A DNA stretch of 64,000 nt from Monilinia fructicola (GCA_008692225.1 VICG01000012.1:1116001-1180000); one strand, 5' to 3'; numbered from the stretch's first letter, positions 10,831 through 24,318 are shown. Notes: a model not told the origin generated them from the letters alone. Program-made: numbers and translations.

Positions 10831-13800
10831 ACCAGCGTCCCGGAAGCTCTCATACTATCAGATCGAATACAAGCCTTTCGGAAGCAAGTCGCGCTGTGCA
10901 GGCCTCGCCTCGAAATAAACCTTCGAACTCCGAGCTTACAGTTTCTGAAAGTATCTTACTGCTGAACAACGTGCCAACTTACGCCGTGAGTAGTTCTGCG
11001 AGTCTACTCATACCAACGGCCTACGAAACAGGTTCTTCTTATCCCACAATTGTTGAATCGAGCTCCCCCTCCCGACCGAGAGCCCATTCCGCGGCGGCCA
11101 ATCCACAACCTCCTTCTTTGTATTCTCCGGCCACCTATTCCCAACAATCTACGCGATCCGGCTCAGACCTTTCAATGTATCAACCAGGAAGACACCCGTC
11201 GAGCGGCGACCAAAGACAATATGTCGTTCCGCCTCCGCCTCCACCCCCAATGTCTCCGCCATCTCAACCGCATATGAACCAGCTGAGCATGAACATGAGC
11301 AACATACCTCCACCGCCACCGCGAAATCCTCCAAATCAAGCATTCCAACATGGACTACCTCCACCACCACCTCTGCCACATCCAACTAGCTGGCAACAAC
11401 CACAGCAAACTTGGCTAGTCAATAACAATAGATCCTTTCCTGGGCCACCCGCAAATCCTCCAAGCACAAGCCAATACCACGCCTACAATCCTGGCCAACA
11501 CCACCAGCCTGCCCCGTTATCGATTGGGCAGTCTCAAGTCAATAGTGAACAAATGTCAGCTACATATATACCGCGCGGGGAATCGTTCGGACCGGGTGTT
11601 GGGATACCTGGCTTGGGATGGAGCAGTCAAGAAAGCTTCAGAGATAGTGCAGACTTTTCTGCTGTCTCGGATAGCTCACGGGGGACACCATTGGATGATA
11701 GTAGTTATTATAAGGATCGATCATATCCGTCACAGACGCCCCAGCGGTTCAATAATATCCAGCTTCCTGAATATGATCCACCAGGCCCCCCTACAGCAAC
11801 CATAATGAATCCACAATTGTCTTCGACCACAAATAGAGGCTTGACAGCAACGTCGAACAATTCACACACTAATAATAACTCAAACACCCCAATCTCGCCA
11901 AACGATGCCGGTTCCCAGTGGTCCATGAATCGCGTCTTGTTGTGGCTGGCCAACAATCACTTTTCGAATGATTGGCAGGAAACTTTCAGAGCGTTGAATA
12001 TATATGGCACCGTGTTCCTCGAACTAGGCAGTGTTCATGGGGGTAGAGGTAACTTCGGGATGATGCATCAGCAAGTATATCCACGGCTGGCAAAGGAGTG
12101 CTCGAGTAGTGGAACTGGCTGGGATCAAGCCAGAGAGCGTGAAGAAGGGAAAAGAATGCGGCGTTTGATCAAAGCTATTGTGACTGGGAAGAGCCTAGAT
12201 GGGACTAAGTCGTCGCAAATTCGACGGCAGTCTTCTGCAGCCAATCTTATCTCAAGTGCTGGTGCTAGTACGGAAGGCATCATGGATAATTCTTCACATC
12301 TTGGCCGTGGAAACCCAGTCTCGATATCCACGCCGAATACAGCCAATGGTGATGATAACAGCCCAGGTAAGCCAATGTTTACAAGTTCTGGGCAACTTTT
12401 AGGGTCGAGAAGGCTTTCGGGGAGGAGTACAACCATGCCGATTTTGAGCAATATCAATACTGCAGAAGAAAATGATTTCAACAGTGGTCGAAGTTCCCAT
12501 CGCAATGTTTTGAAAAACATCGATAACGATGGCACCCGGCGGCATAGTCCTAGCGCTAGTAATGAAATTAATGAAGGCGCGTTTAAGCCGCAGTCTCTTC
12601 GTCTAGACGGAAGCCCGAAGAGCGGTAGTCCTGCTGGCACCTTTGCGACTCTTCACACGCCAACTGGACAAAATCTGTCAGCCTCGCCCCGCAGTGCCGT
12701 ATTTGGTCATCGATCAAGCAACAGTACGGATTCTATTTCTTCGAGTCAAGCAATTTACGGATCCGGAGTACCACCGGGTGCTAGCCAGGCACTCAGAGGT
12801 GGGATGGGGGGAGCAGTAGGTGAACCCAACCTAGTCAGAAACCAAGATACCCGAAGACATGGGGTTGATGTGTCACGCCCCTCCCCTCTGGATGGTGAGC
12901 GTTCCGCCAGCTCAGAACAACCAACTTCCGCAAAAGAATCGAAAGGTTTCCTTAAGCACTTTAGAAAACGACGTGGAAAAGAAGATGGTCTGGCTCCATC
13001 ACCAGAAGATCCGAGCCTGGATTCTCCTACTAGCCCATCTCTTGGTTTCAAAGCTGCGTCGTTCTTGGGCAATGGTAAGATTAGCAACTCCAGCGAAACT
13101 TCTCTGGACCGACCTTTGTCCACATTCTCCGCGTCAGAGTATGATAAATTTGCTCACACAACGGGATTTCGCGGTGTGCGAGCTCCAGGAAGGAACTATG
13201 TCTTAGCTACTATGGACGGTTGGAACTTTCGTATGTGCGATCTCACAGATGTCGATAATGCCCAGGACGTTAGGACTACTATTTGTTCGAATCTAGGCGT
13301 TCATGACTCAGACTTTACACAAATTTATCTCACTGAGCTAGGTAAGATGGAGCATGATGAAGCATTGGATGATCACAAACTTCTACTTTGCAAAAAGACC
13401 AAAAGTGATCAGTCGGGTAACCTCAAGTTTTTCGTTAGAGGCCCAACAAATTCAGCAGTATCACTTCCTCTGTCGCAATCCGCCAATCTTGGTGCAAACT
13501 TTACTACAAAACCCGGACTTTCCCCTGTTCTACCACCAACTGCACCTCTCGATGAAGAAGCTTATGCTCGACTGAATGGAAATAGAAGACGTTCTAGCTC
13601 GTCCCCACCAACTTCACGCCAGAATACTATCAAGGAGGAAGTATCGCCAAACAAAGACCAGTCGGTGCCCACAACTGAAGCACCAGACGCACTCCGCGAG
13701 CGCCTAATGGCGTACCGAGCGTCACACCTAGGGGAGAGAGAGATTCCCGAAGCTGATAGACAAGCGTTCATAGCAATGGCATCAGCAGAACACAAAGCCG

Positions 13801-16457
13801 AAATGGACCGAAGACAAAAAGAATATCTGGCCAAGAAGAAGGCAAATAAAGGAACGCCAACGTCCGCCGATGGTTCTCTGGGGATTATTGGTCGTAATGT
13901 GGATTTTGATCAACCACGACTTTCACCTTTTGAAGACAAAAAGCCGGATATTCTCTTCCCTCAAAGAAGGGCACCACCAGTCCCTGGAGAGTCGGCTACC
14001 TTGATCAAAGCCAATTCTTTGAGCAGAAAGTCTGGTCAACAAAATCGTCCATCACATAACAATGTTGATGGCGAAGGCAATCGTTTATCTGGGGGTGATG
14101 CTGCCGATGGTTCCAGCACCAAACGGAAACAGATTCCGGCCTCGCCTATAAATCCCGGCGGCATTGGCGCTGCTCTCTTCGTTATGGGCAAAGGCTTTTC
14201 ATCGTTGGGATACCCAACAAGCACCATGTCCCAAGTCAAAAAGTCACCCCCAGCTAACGGCTCCGAGAATCATGTGAAAAATTCCATGTCGATGGTTGAT
14301 CACGGGAATACAGGTTCTGGTAGGAGCAGCCCTAAATCCAGTGGCACTCCAGGCAGTGTTACCTGGGGCAAAGGCGATACATCGTTCATCATCCCTGATT
14401 ATGCTGGTGAGGAAGAAAGTCTGTCCGCAAGCATTGCGATATCTTTGAGGGATTCTGACAATGCTGCAATGGCAAAGATGAGGGAGGAAGAGATCAGAAG
14501 AGGCCCTTCTCCTCATGATATCAGTCCAAACAGTGCTCATGCATCAGAACTTAACGTCCCAGGAAATCGAAAATCTTACGGACCCAACCTTGACTTCACC
14601 GAGGCAAGCGTGGTTTTTGATAAGCCTGCTCAGCCATCAGAGCAAGAAGATTCCGACTCAGATTCCGACTCCGGTCTCTTTAGTATACCAATACAAAAAA
14701 CGCAGAAAGCCACGGAGAGCAGCGGTGGAGATGAGTCTTCAGGCATCACTAAGCGACCAAGCTTGACTGTGAAAACCGCAAGATCCAAAAAGGGACTTTC
14801 AGTATCGTGGGGCTCACCTCAACAGGATAGCTCATCCTCATCCAGCCTACCAAAACTTCCTGATTTTGATCAACGGAGAGATGAAACCGAGCGAACTGTT
14901 GAGGAAACCGAGGAGGAGAAACAGGCAAAAGTACTCCGGCGACGATCCTTTGCCCGGACCGACACCTGGGCCCCCAGACCTCCCGAGGAAAACATTCTCG
15001 ATAATCTTGAGGATTTCTTCCCTAATCTCAACGTAGATCAGCCTATAGTAGATGAGGGTACTAGTGGTTCCCCGCCAGTTTCTCCCATTGCAGAACAGGA
15101 TACACTGGATTCAACTACAACACCCATGTCTTCATTGTCAGCCGCTGGACCTTCTGTGCTTTCTCCGCCTAGATCTAGTGTGTACAGCGATGGAGATACT
15201 CTTGGCTCAGATGAATCAACCCTGAAAGCACTTGAAAGATCGGGTTCGGTGCAAAATGTTGCGCAACGAAATGTTCGCCGTTCTGGTGGTTTGGGTCGGA
15301 TGAAGTCAATTCGTGAAGTCGCAAGGGGAGCTCACGAAGCAAACAAGCGTTATACCTCAGCTACTGTGGCGCCGCAAAAGGGCGACAAGACTTCAAGCAT
15401 GATCCAGCGTCGTAAAAGTACTAAAATGTTTGGTGCTAACATCGTGCAAATTAAACCACAGCGTGGTAGCCTGCTCATTCCTCAGATCCCACAAGACACA
15501 ATACCTAAACGACAAGCAACCTTCCGGTGGTTTAAGGGTCAGTTGATTGGCAAGGGCACCTATGGGCGCGTTTATCTGGGTATGAATGCAACAACTGGAG
15601 AGTTTTTGGCTGTCAAACAAGTTGAAGTTAATCCGAAAGCGGCCGGCAATGACAAGGAAAAGATACGAGAGATGGTAGCAGCACTGGATCAAGAAATCGA
15701 TACTATGCAACATCTTGATCATGCGAATATTGTGCAATATCTTGGTTGCGAGAGAGGCGAGATGTCCATTAGTATCTTTTTGGAATATATTTCTGGTGGT
15801 AGTGTAGGAGGGTGCCTTCGAAAGCATGGAAAATTCGAAGAGACCGTGGTGAGCTCTTTGACTCGTCAAACTTTAGATGGGTTGGCATACCTTCATCGAG
15901 AAGGTATTCTTCATCGTGATCTTAAGGCTGATAACATCCTTCTCGATGTTGATGGAACGTGCAAAATCTCTGATTTTGGTATCTCAAAGAAGTCGGACAA
16001 TATCTATGGCAATGATGCATCCAACAACATGCAGGGGTCTGTATTCTGGATGGCCCCTGAAGTCGTCCGATCACAGGGCGAGGGGTATTCAGCGAAAGTC
16101 GACATTTGGTCACTTGGCTGTGTTGTCCTAGAAATGCTTGGTGGGAAACGGCCTTGGTCCAAGGAAGAAACTGTGGGAGCTATCTACAAACTGGGAAGCT
16201 TGAATGAGGCGCCACCCATTCCGGATGACGTTGCTCAGGCCATCAGCCCGGGGGCTCTGGGCTTCATGATGGACTGTTGGACCATGTATGTGTTCACTCT
16301 TACTATCATCTTAAGTTTTTACTAACGGTTTTGTAGTGTCCCGAGTGAACGACCAACGGCCGAGACTCTCCTTACCCAACATCCCTTCTGTGAACTGGAC
16401 ACACATTACAATTTCCTGGATACTGAACTATACGCGAAGATTCGGGGCACATATTAA
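10827..16457 (+). CDS. BCK1: Cell-wall-integrity MAPKKK, BCK1 family, two exons
   Basis: Serine/threonine kinase that relays the Pkc1 signal to Mkk and Slt2/Mpk1 in the cell wall integrity pathway. Exons 10827-16285 and 16337-16457 give 1859 residues, normal for filamentous fungi. The N-terminus is long, disordered and proline-rich. A SAM-like region (WSMNRVLLWLANNHFSNDW) lies near residues 362-450, a Ras-association-like region (NYVLATMDGWNFRMCDL) near 790-870, and the kinase domain runs from about 1567 to the end. Kinase marks are GKGTYGRVYLG, AVKQVEV, HRDLKADN, DFGISKK (instead of DFG-L-K), and the APE-type WMAPEVV. The short intron has a TACTAACG branch point; exon 2 supplies the C-terminal SERPTAETLLTQHPF lobe. 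An apparent GTGAGT-ACAG intron near 10986 would break the frame and was not used. It faces HAUS1 tail to tail. Confidence 0.95.
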
Positions 16458-17211
16458 TTAGATATATAACATTTCCACGACATTTATTTTTTTTTGAAAC
16501 AACCTCGCCCACATCTATCATCTATCATCATAAGAGTTTTAATCAACAATCCCTGGTTTGAAATCTAGAGCCAATTATCAATACTTCTTCATCTTTATTA
16601 TCTGCCCCGAGTTAAACCTTTTACCAGCAAGCATGGTGATTTGCGATTTCGCGGACAATACACTGACCGTCGAAGAAAAAGTACCTACTACATTTGATAC
16701 CATCTCCTTTATTTTATTTATTTTCGGTGTGTTTACGGGGAATATTATCGATATACGGAATCCTTGAATGGAGGAATCGGTCGGTCTATTTATGGTCTAT
16801 ATTATATGATTGGTCGGCATTTGAGCGATATGGAAGCAGGCGATTGGAAGCAGGCGGTTTGGATGAAGAGTTGTGTATGTATACTACGATTCTAGCGAAA
16901 CGATGAAGGTTTTGCATGATCTTTTCCGGGCCATATTTTTGTGACAGATAGCATATGTCTAAGTGGAAGCATTGTCGTGAATTGGTGTCTAAAACGAGAC
17001 GTTTTGGATGCAACTATGCTCTTCTTCGGCAACCATTGATGCACGGTTTTTGAACAAATACATCAATGCATACCCCAATCTAGGTGTCCGTCCGGTACCC
17101 TTCATAACTGGATCCTACCTAGATACCTAATGCATAAACCAAATACAGACCCCTGAGAATTCATTCGCCCCTTCTCGCAAACGAAGATCCGTAAATGCCC
17201 GTTCACGTCCG
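16458..17211. other. Convergent intergenic region, BCK1 and HAUS1 3' flanks
   Basis: About 750 bases between tail-to-tail genes. AT-rich just after the BCK1 stop (T-run near 16487-16495). No further gene or repeat seen. Confidence 0.5.
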
Positions 17212-18105
17212 TCATCTCCCCCTTTTCTTTGGACTTTCCCTCTCCACCAGCCCCTCAAATAGCCCATCTCTTTCTCTTGTAAGATCCCTCAATTCCATTC
17301 TCAAACTTTCCAGTTCCAGTCTTGCCAAATCAGTATCTTGTGGTAAACCATGGAATGCTTTCACCTGTGTCTCCAGATCTTTCACTGTCTCTAACCACTC
17401 CTTAAACTTATCTTCTTCTGCTTTAATGGTCTCAATGGTTATTTTGGGTGTAGATTTATTGGATGGAGAAGATAGGGCGGCTATACGCTCGCGTATTTCC
17501 GGGAGTTTGCTGGCGAGGATTTTCGTTTTGCGTTGAAGATCAACGGTCTGTTTGGGCAGGTCAGACGGAGCTTGGTAGGAGGAGGATTGTAGGGAGGCGA
17601 TCAGGTTGTTTAGGTTTGTGAGTTCGGTGGTGAGGGCGCGTTGCAGGGTGGCTACGCGGGAGCTGGCCTGAGAAAGAGTATAGGATGTGGTTTGTAGCGA
17701 GAGGAGTTTGCGGCCGATGAGTTCCGGGGCGGGGGTGGGAAGATTGAGGGTCGTAGACAAGGATGCAATGGTTTCGAGAGCGGTTTGACCTTCGGGGGTG
17801 AGGGAGTCTTCGAGAGTATTTAGGAGCTCGGTATTGGGGTCATTTTTGAGGGAAGTTTGAAGGGCGGTGAGGGCATTTTCTCGGGATCGAGCTAGAAGTT
17901 CCTGCTCCTCGTCAGCTGTCTCGTTAATCGAGGCAAGTGAGAGCAGAGCTTTGAGCGTAGAGGGGTTTCGCTCAAAGGGTGGGACGGGCTGGTTGGCGAA
18001 TTTTATCGAGAGCCAGTTGTCAATATAGGACCAATCTTTGGCAGCTGCGAGTTGCTGGCGAGCGACTGTAGGGGAGAAGATTGATGCGGGCGAGAGATGA
18101 GACAT
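17212..18105 (-). CDS. HAUS1: HAUS augmin-like complex subunit 1
   Basis: Augmin recruits gamma-tubulin to existing microtubules so that new ones branch off within the spindle. HAUS1 is one of its coiled-coil subunits. The single-exon protein of 297 residues is about the size of animal HAUS1. The diagnostic region is near the N-terminus: WLSIKFANQPVPPFERNPST, which aligns by eye with the WL..iF....iP.ye.NprT region of human HAUS1. The rest is heptad-rich helix, including LQRKTKILASKLPEIRERI and the C-terminal ELESLRMELRDLTRERDG, ending in a basic KKRGR tail. I chose the ATG at 18105 (MSHLSPASIF) over one 11 codons upstream because this form is usual in fungi. It is divergent from DNJ1 with a 626-base shared upstream region. 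Confidence 0.8.
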   Translation of the reverse strand: MSHLSPASIFSPTVARQQLAAAKDWSYIDNWLSIKFANQPVPPFERNPSTLKALLSLASINETADEEQELLARSRENALTALQTSLKNDPNTELLNTLEDSLTPEGQTALETIASLSTTLNLPTPAPELIGRKLLSLQTTSYTLSQASSRVATLQRALTTELTNLNNLIASLQSSSYQAPSDLPKQTVDLQRKTKILASKLPEIRERIAALSSPSNKSTPKITIETIKAEEDKFKEWLETVKDLETQVKAFHGLPQDTDLARLELESLRMELRDLTRERDGLFEGLVERESPKKRGR

Positions 18106-18731
18106 GTCGGATATAGGAAATGAACACGCAAATCTCAAGTCGAGGGATGAGAAGTGGCCGAAACTCTAAAAAAGGTTTGGCATCTGTAGGAAAATAGGAA
18201 TTGTGGCTTTTGGTAAAGAAAAGTATAATGTTCTATTACAAACTTGGACAGAGAAAGATCCAACAATCTCATAGAACAGAGCTTTCCTAGGGATTCTCAG
18301 TGAAAACTTGACTCACGAGAGCTCTGAATATTTTGATTGATTGAGATGTGAGATGAAGATATATTTTTGTTGGAAGTAAACAAATCGCCAACAAGGTGAC
18401 GAGGCTGTAGGACGCTAAGCATGGGTCAGTCGGAACTATTACCCAATTAGGACAAGACCCAAAATAATCCAATACAGTAGTAATATAACCCTGGAAGTAA
18501 CTAGTGAGATCTAATGCGAACGCCACACCGGCTCCTCTTTGACAGCCTTAAAAGACATCCATGGATCCCAAAGTCGAAAAGGCCACCTAATTCTGCACTT
18601 CGGACTAGCACGTGTAATAGTCATTTATATTGTTATGGGATCTCCTTAAATATATCACTGAATTTACTTTTCTCATTCATCTTCATTTTTTCTTTCATGT
18701 TTTGGACCATCAGTACCCTCATTCAATCAAT
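18106..18731. other. Shared upstream region of HAUS1 and DNJ1
   Basis: 626 bases between divergent starts, so it should contain both promoters. ATCCATGGAT occurs at 18557-18566. No ORF of note. Confidence 0.5.
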
Positions 18732-20370
18732 ATGATTGTGAAAGTAAAGTTGTCAGTTCTTGCGTTTGCTGCAACTCTCTTATCCTCAAACTCCTTGTGT
18801 GTGTCTGCTCTTTCTGCGGCCGATATCCCATCGGATACACCCATATCATCCTTATTGGCATCTGCCAATGCTCATTTGGCAAAGGGCGAAACGAACGATG
18901 CTTTAACTTACTACGATATTGCGATCGCCCGTGATCCATCGAATTATCTAAGCCATTTTCGTCGTGGAGCCGCCTACTTGTCTCTTGGTCGAATGGCCCA
19001 AGCTGCCCAAGACTTCGATAAGGTCTTGACAATCAAACCTGGACACGAGCCAGCATTATCACAACGGGCGAAAATTAGAGCAAAGAATGGCGATTGGGAG
19101 GCAGCGAAGCAAGATTACCTTACTTTGGGCTCAGCTCAGGGGGCTGAGGAAGAACTCGAAAAGCTAATTGAGGCCCAAGGGGCAGCTAGTTTGGCAACGG
19201 ATGCAGAGAAGAGCCAAAACTGGGAAGAATGTGTGACACAAGCTGGAGCGGCAATCATGGTTGCCTCCAAAGTGGTATCACTTCGCAAAACTAGGGCCCA
19301 TTGTCGATTCGAGCGCGGAGAAGTTCAGGAGGGAATGAGTGATCTCAAACATGTTCTTCAAATGCAGCCAGGACTTACGGATCCCCATCTTCAGATTTCT
19401 ACGATCAACTTTTACAACTTGGGAGAGTTGGAACAGGGCATGGATCAGTTGAGAAAATGCTTGCATTCAGATCCGGATTCAAAGAGCTGCAAGAAACTGT
19501 ACAGGAGAGAGAAGACTATTGATAAAACATTAGCTCAGGTTCAAAAACATTTTGACAAGCATCAATACTCGAGTGGGGTGAAACTTCTCGTTCCATCCGG
19601 GGAGGAGGTTGGATTGGTTCAAGAGATCAAGGATGATATCAAAGAATCCCGGGAGTCTGGTATAATACCGGAACATGCGCCAAATCACCTTGTCACTCGA
19701 CTCGTGGAATTGGTTTGCCAGGCTTATCATGAGGTATATTTAAAGTTTAGAGACTCTTCCTTTACTTACTAACACGATACAGACCAAGAATGTGAAAAAG
19801 GCTACCACATACTGCGAGGAAGCTCTTTCACTCAACGAAAACTCACTTTATGGACTTCTTCACAAAGCCCAGCGACATATAGAAGCGGAGAATTACGAAG
19901 CTGCAATCAGCGCCCTTAACACCGCAAAAGAAAATCACCCGGATGCTAACCAGATAGGGGGGCTCCTGCAAAACGCTCATGTAGAGTTGAAGCGAAGCAA
20001 AACAAAAGATTACTACAAGATTTTAGGGGTTTCTAAGGATGCGGACGAGCTTCAGATCAAGGCAGCATACAGGAGAGCCATAAAGCTAAATCATCCCGAC
20101 AAGGCCCACAAGCAAGGAATTACCAAGGAAGTTGCCGAAAAGAAGATGGCTGCCATTAATGAAGCATATGAAGTCCTTAGTGATCCTGAACTAAAGGCTC
20201 GATTCGATCAAGGAGATGATCCGAATGATCACGAGCAACAAAGAGGTAACCCATTCCAAGGAGGTAGCCCCTTTGGTGGTGGTGGTTTCCCTTTCCAACA
20301 TGGCGGACACCATGGCGGTGGTCAGCAATTTAACTTCAAGTTTGGTCAAGGGGGATTCAACTTCGGCTAA
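18732..20370 (+). CDS. DNJ1: ER co-chaperone with TPR repeats and J domain (DNAJC3/P58IPK-like), two exons
   Basis: Luminal endoplasmic reticulum Hsp40 that holds unfolded clients through TPR repeats and stimulates BiP/Kar2 through its J domain. The Ustilago and Cryptococcus homologues are called Dnj1. Exons 18732-19733 and 19783-20370 give 529 residues. The start at 18732 gives a signal peptide (VKLSVLAFAATLL, cleavage probably near VSALSAA). TPR units fill residues 35-400 (for example ALTYYDIAIARDPSNYLSHF and ALSLNENSLYGLLHKAQ). The J domain is at about 409-475 with HPD at 438-440. The tail is Gly/Phe-rich and lacks a KDEL-type signal, as in other fungal members. The intron is 49 bases with an ACTTACTAAC branch. 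A longer upstream frame was rejected because it would hide the signal peptide. Confidence 0.93.
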
Positions 20371-21045
20371 AAAGAAATTCCGATTTAAGGCGTTCATAGG
20401 GGTTTCATTAGTTGACGGCGATTCAACCATTCAGCTTATCTGTAAAAATATCTACTTACAAACACAAATCATGGAGTTAAAGATGGATGCTCGCTCATGT
20501 GGTAACCTTCGAGCAAGAAGACAAGTTTCAAAATTCGAGTTTTTTATACTTGAGCGATTAAGGAATGACAACATAAGCAATCCATTCCTCATTGATCGTA
20601 ACATGTGATGATGATGATGATGATGATGATGATGTTGATGTTGATGATTGTGATTGTGATTGGACATCAAACTTAAACCAAACAATGAAATCATGACAAG
20701 GCTTCGTCGATATTCCTCAGCCTTGTTAAATTTCGGGCGATAAAGTAAGAAACGCCCGAGTGGATTGACATTGGATTGGCATTGACCACAAACACCTGCA
20801 ACTTCAAAAAAGTATCAATCGACCACTTCTATAATTAAACGGCGCAACAGTATTCAGTCAGTGTCTGTGTTGATCGCGACAACTTGGGGATTAGATTTAT
20901 AAACTTGTCTTATTCGTTCATTCCGTTCTCTTCCTTGACTATAATAATATATTGCACATAGCTCTACAGTACTTCGGGATGCTCTTACGATAGCATAAAT
21001 ACGTATACCTTCTCTACAATCTCTCTCGCCTTCGACCAACCAACT
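20371..21045. other. Intergenic with TGA microsatellite
   Basis: 675 bases between tandem genes. A (TGA)n tract of about nine units lies at 20606-20634, followed by TTGATG and TGATTG variants. The rest should hold the DNJ1 3' UTR and LDB17 promoter. Confidence 0.6.
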
Positions 21046-22604
21046 ATGGACGAATTCGAGGTCGCATACACTTTAGATAATGAACAACAATTCTGGGATG
21101 GTATGTGCAGATGGCTGGCCCCTTTCGATTTGTGTCACTTGGGGTGGAGTAACTAAGAACTGTTTTTAGAAATCGATGACATCGTTTCTGCGAAATGTGC
21201 CTCACATCAATTAATTGATAATGCGTTACGATCCTACCTACATTTCACAACCAACTTCAAAGAAGAATACCTCCAATCAGAGTTTGAGGTCGCAAAATGT
21301 CTGCAAAAGTTGATGCAGAGCGAGCTATTCGCAGCCAACAAGGACTATGTGAGGACGCAGATTGTTTACAGTCTAATGCAGGAGGATATACCAGCCACAC
21401 TGCATGTTATATCGAGCTTTCTACTATTCGATGGACGCAATAATGAGACAACTTTTGAGATAATGAATAAGGAGGGTTGTTTTCCAAGGTTGTTGGAGTT
21501 AGTCAAGAAAGGGAATAGAGAAGATCCAATTTTGCATAGACTGCTGTTGGAACTTCTGTATGAGATGTCAAGAATGCAAAGACTCAGTTTCGAGGACTTG
21601 GGCCAGGTCGATGATGAATTCATCTCATTTCTCTTTCAAATAATTGAAGAGCTTTCAGATGATGTTGATGACCCGTACCATTACCCTGTTATTCGGGTTT
21701 TAGTAAGATCTTGCTCAAGGCTTTTTGCGCCAACTGCTAATACCTTTTCTAGTTAGTCTTGAATGAGCAGTACATGGTTGCTTCTACATCCAAACTGGAT
21801 CCCTCACATCACCTAACAAATCGAGTGGTTAAAATTCTCAGCCATAAGGGGTCATCATATATGACCTTTGGGGAGAACATCATTCTTTTGCTAAATCGCG
21901 AGACTGAAACCTCTCTGCAACTTCTGATACTCAAGCTTTTATACTTACTGTTTACTACAAACGCTACCTACGAATATTTCTACACTAATGATCTCCGCGT
22001 CCTCTTGGACGTCATAATCCGTAACCTCCTCGATCTCCCTAATGAGTTTGTCTCCCTACGTCACACATATCTTCGAGTCCTATACCCCTTACTTGCACAT
22101 ACACAATTGAAAGAACCACCGCATTACAAAAGAGACGAAGTAGTAAAGGTTCTAAGCATCCTTGGAGGATCAGGGAATGCACATTGGGAGCCAGCAGACG
22201 AAACCACCATACGACTGGTTGAGCGAGTTGCAAAAGTTCCCTGGCTTCGAGAAGATGACATCAGCGAAGGAGAAGTAGCGCGGAAACTCCTTGGTATAAG
22301 CCTCACGCCATCGCAAACTGGTAGCTCGATTAGTGTATCAGATGTAGCTGCTGTTACAGAAAAACCTGGTGTCCAAACACCAAGTCGGAAAGCGGAAAGT
22401 GAAACCATCGTGCCTGATCATGACGCGCATGTAATCATCTCCCCAGATGAACTCCCAAAGAAAAAGCGTGCGCTGCCTCCACTTCCACCAGCGGTTAGAG
22501 CAAGTAATACCCAGAAGAAAGTGCCTCCCAAGACACCGCCGAGGAGGAGAACAAGACTTAAGGCTATGATTACACAACCACCTGAGGCGACGGAGGTTGA
22601 ATAA
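21046..22604 (+). CDS. LDB17: SPIN90/Ldb17/Dip1 family Arp2/3 activator, three exons
   Basis: Ldb17 (budding yeast) and Dip1 (fission yeast) activate Arp2/3 without a pre-existing filament and so seed actin patches during endocytosis. Exons 21046-21100, 21170-21702 and 21753-22604 give 479 residues. The armadillo-like leucine-rich domain (Pfam SPIN90_LRD, formerly DUF2013) covers most of the protein; recognisable parts are [32 protein letters not shown] and, across the second splice, [14 protein letters not shown]. The C-terminal 100 residues are low complexity and proline-rich ([25 protein letters not shown]), a typical SH3-binding tail. Both introns are short GT-AG with clean phases. The start gives [18 protein letters not shown], a plausible family N-terminus. 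Confidence 0.88.
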
Positions 22605-24318
22605 TGGACGGCGGGGAGTATGTGTATTATAGGTGAAATGGGAGTTATCGTGGGGTTAGCATTAGGATGGGAAGGTCTAGTCTATGTTTCTCCATAAATA
22701 CATAAAGTGGCGTTGGAGTGAGGAGTGTGGGCATGCATGGTTGTTCATTCCTATTCAAACGTTGAAGTTGAATAGTAGTCGTCTTAAGTTTGAGAGTTAT
22801 CGAGTAGGGCACTCACTCAAGTTGTATTGAAGATCGGGGGTTAGCAAATATTATCGTAAGAGACAGTGAGATGATAGAATATAACCGGCCGCGAGCCCAT
22901 ACTCATTGCTCTAGATATCCTCCAAACCTACCATATATGCAGGACTTAGATCTATATGGAGAGAAATGGCAATGAATAAGTATTCGTTCCAAGCAATTGT
23001 TCTCATCAATTTTTTTAGGGGTCTTTCTTACCCTATCTCGCTTATCGCTTTTTCCATTAGCATCATATCGTAAAATGGATTATTCGATACTTCTACCAAC
23101 TTCCATCATGAGGATGAATATGCGTTTACGGAAATGGCCATAAAGTTTTGCGGTGAGAGCCTCCCTCCTGCTATCTTTTCTCTCGCAATTTTTTCTTATC
23201 ACAGTAACAGATTATATAGTTTAGTTTGAAGATTTTCTGGCGGTATTGCTACCTGCACTCGCTCACCACGTACCTGGGAGGGATCGACATATTCAGGTAC
23301 GTATGTGATGATGGTTTCTTTGGCGCAATCTGGGCTTCACGTCAGGGTGGCTCGATTGCTGTCCCTGGAATAGATACAGCGCTGCGAAGCGATAGTTTTG
23401 CGGTGGTATTTTTCAATATTCAATTCTGGGTTGGCAAAATGGAGTTTTGACGATTTGGTGTTTTTCATTGAGGATTCCACGGCTTTGGATTGTGCAGGTG
23501 AGTGCGAGAGATGTTGGGGTTGTTTGGGAGTTTGTTGTTGATTGGTTTCGCTGTGGGATTGGTCTAGTCGTGGATGGAAGTATGTATGTAGTTGATCGTC
23601 TTCGGTATCGAGGAGAGTCTCTTGGATACTATGTTTCTGGATTTAGCACCTTCGCGAAGTTCAAACGTCTCATTCGTTGTTCGGTGAGGGGCCTTGGGAG
23701 CCAATGAGGTGATCTGGATACGTATTTGTGATGTGAACGATGGGGGGAGGAAGACGTATTAGATAAAATGAAAAGGGCTAGCAGACTCTATCGTTTTTCT
23801 CTTGGGCCCAACCTGAATTTATGGCAGTGTAAGGATAAAAGGGGATACTGTACTACATGGTGCCCTTTCAACTCCTATTAACGAGCTTTAAGCAGTCCGT
23901 ACAATGGATGTTTCATTTGTTCAATCAGATGCCATCTTCAAATACTAAATAGAATGCAAACCTTTTACATCCAGTTAGTAAGAGAATTTTATTTTATTGA
24001 TTATTTTATAAATGCATATATTGGCTGCTTTCTTACGTTATATTGAAATTGGAGAATATGGTAAACGAAACCTCCTTCTGAAAACTAAGAGGAGGGATAG
24101 CAACTTCTAAAAGAGCAGATCGAAAGCTCTATAAGAGCTGGATATACAAGAGTGAAAGTACAGTATTTAGAGGTACAAGTGGCCAGCCATAATTTTTCGC
24201 TCTTGCGCTAATACTACTTTGGCTTTCAGCTACTTCTTCCATCGATATAAAAATGGACATTCTAATATGAAAGAGGCAATGAATAGCTCTGGATAATAGG
24301 AAAGATTACCACCCTCCT
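22605..24318. other. Convergent intergenic region, nothing recognised
   Basis: 1.7 kb between the 3' ends of LDB17 and the rhodopsin-like gene. Only short unremarkable ORFs, the longest (about 86 codons, near 23447-23707) without known motifs. Moderately AT-rich near 23980-24060. Confidence 0.5.

Noticed and set aside
10986..11031. GTGAGT...ACAG pair inside BCK1 that looks like a 46-base intron
   Set aside because: Removing it shifts the frame into one that stops at about 11277, whereas the unspliced frame stays open for another 5 kb to the kinase domain.
12125..12640. 171-codon minus-strand ORF and other antisense ORFs inside BCK1
   Set aside because: They are antisense shadows of a codon-biased coding region and contain no known motif.
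18106..18138. Upstream in-frame ATG for HAUS1 adding 11 residues
   Set aside because: The internal MSHLSPASIF start fits the usual fungal N-terminus better. The upstream ATG remains possible.
18630..18731. Longer N-terminus for DNJ1 from an upstream in-frame start
   Set aside because: It would place extra residues before the signal peptide of an ER protein, and the ATG at 18732 gives a normal signal sequence.
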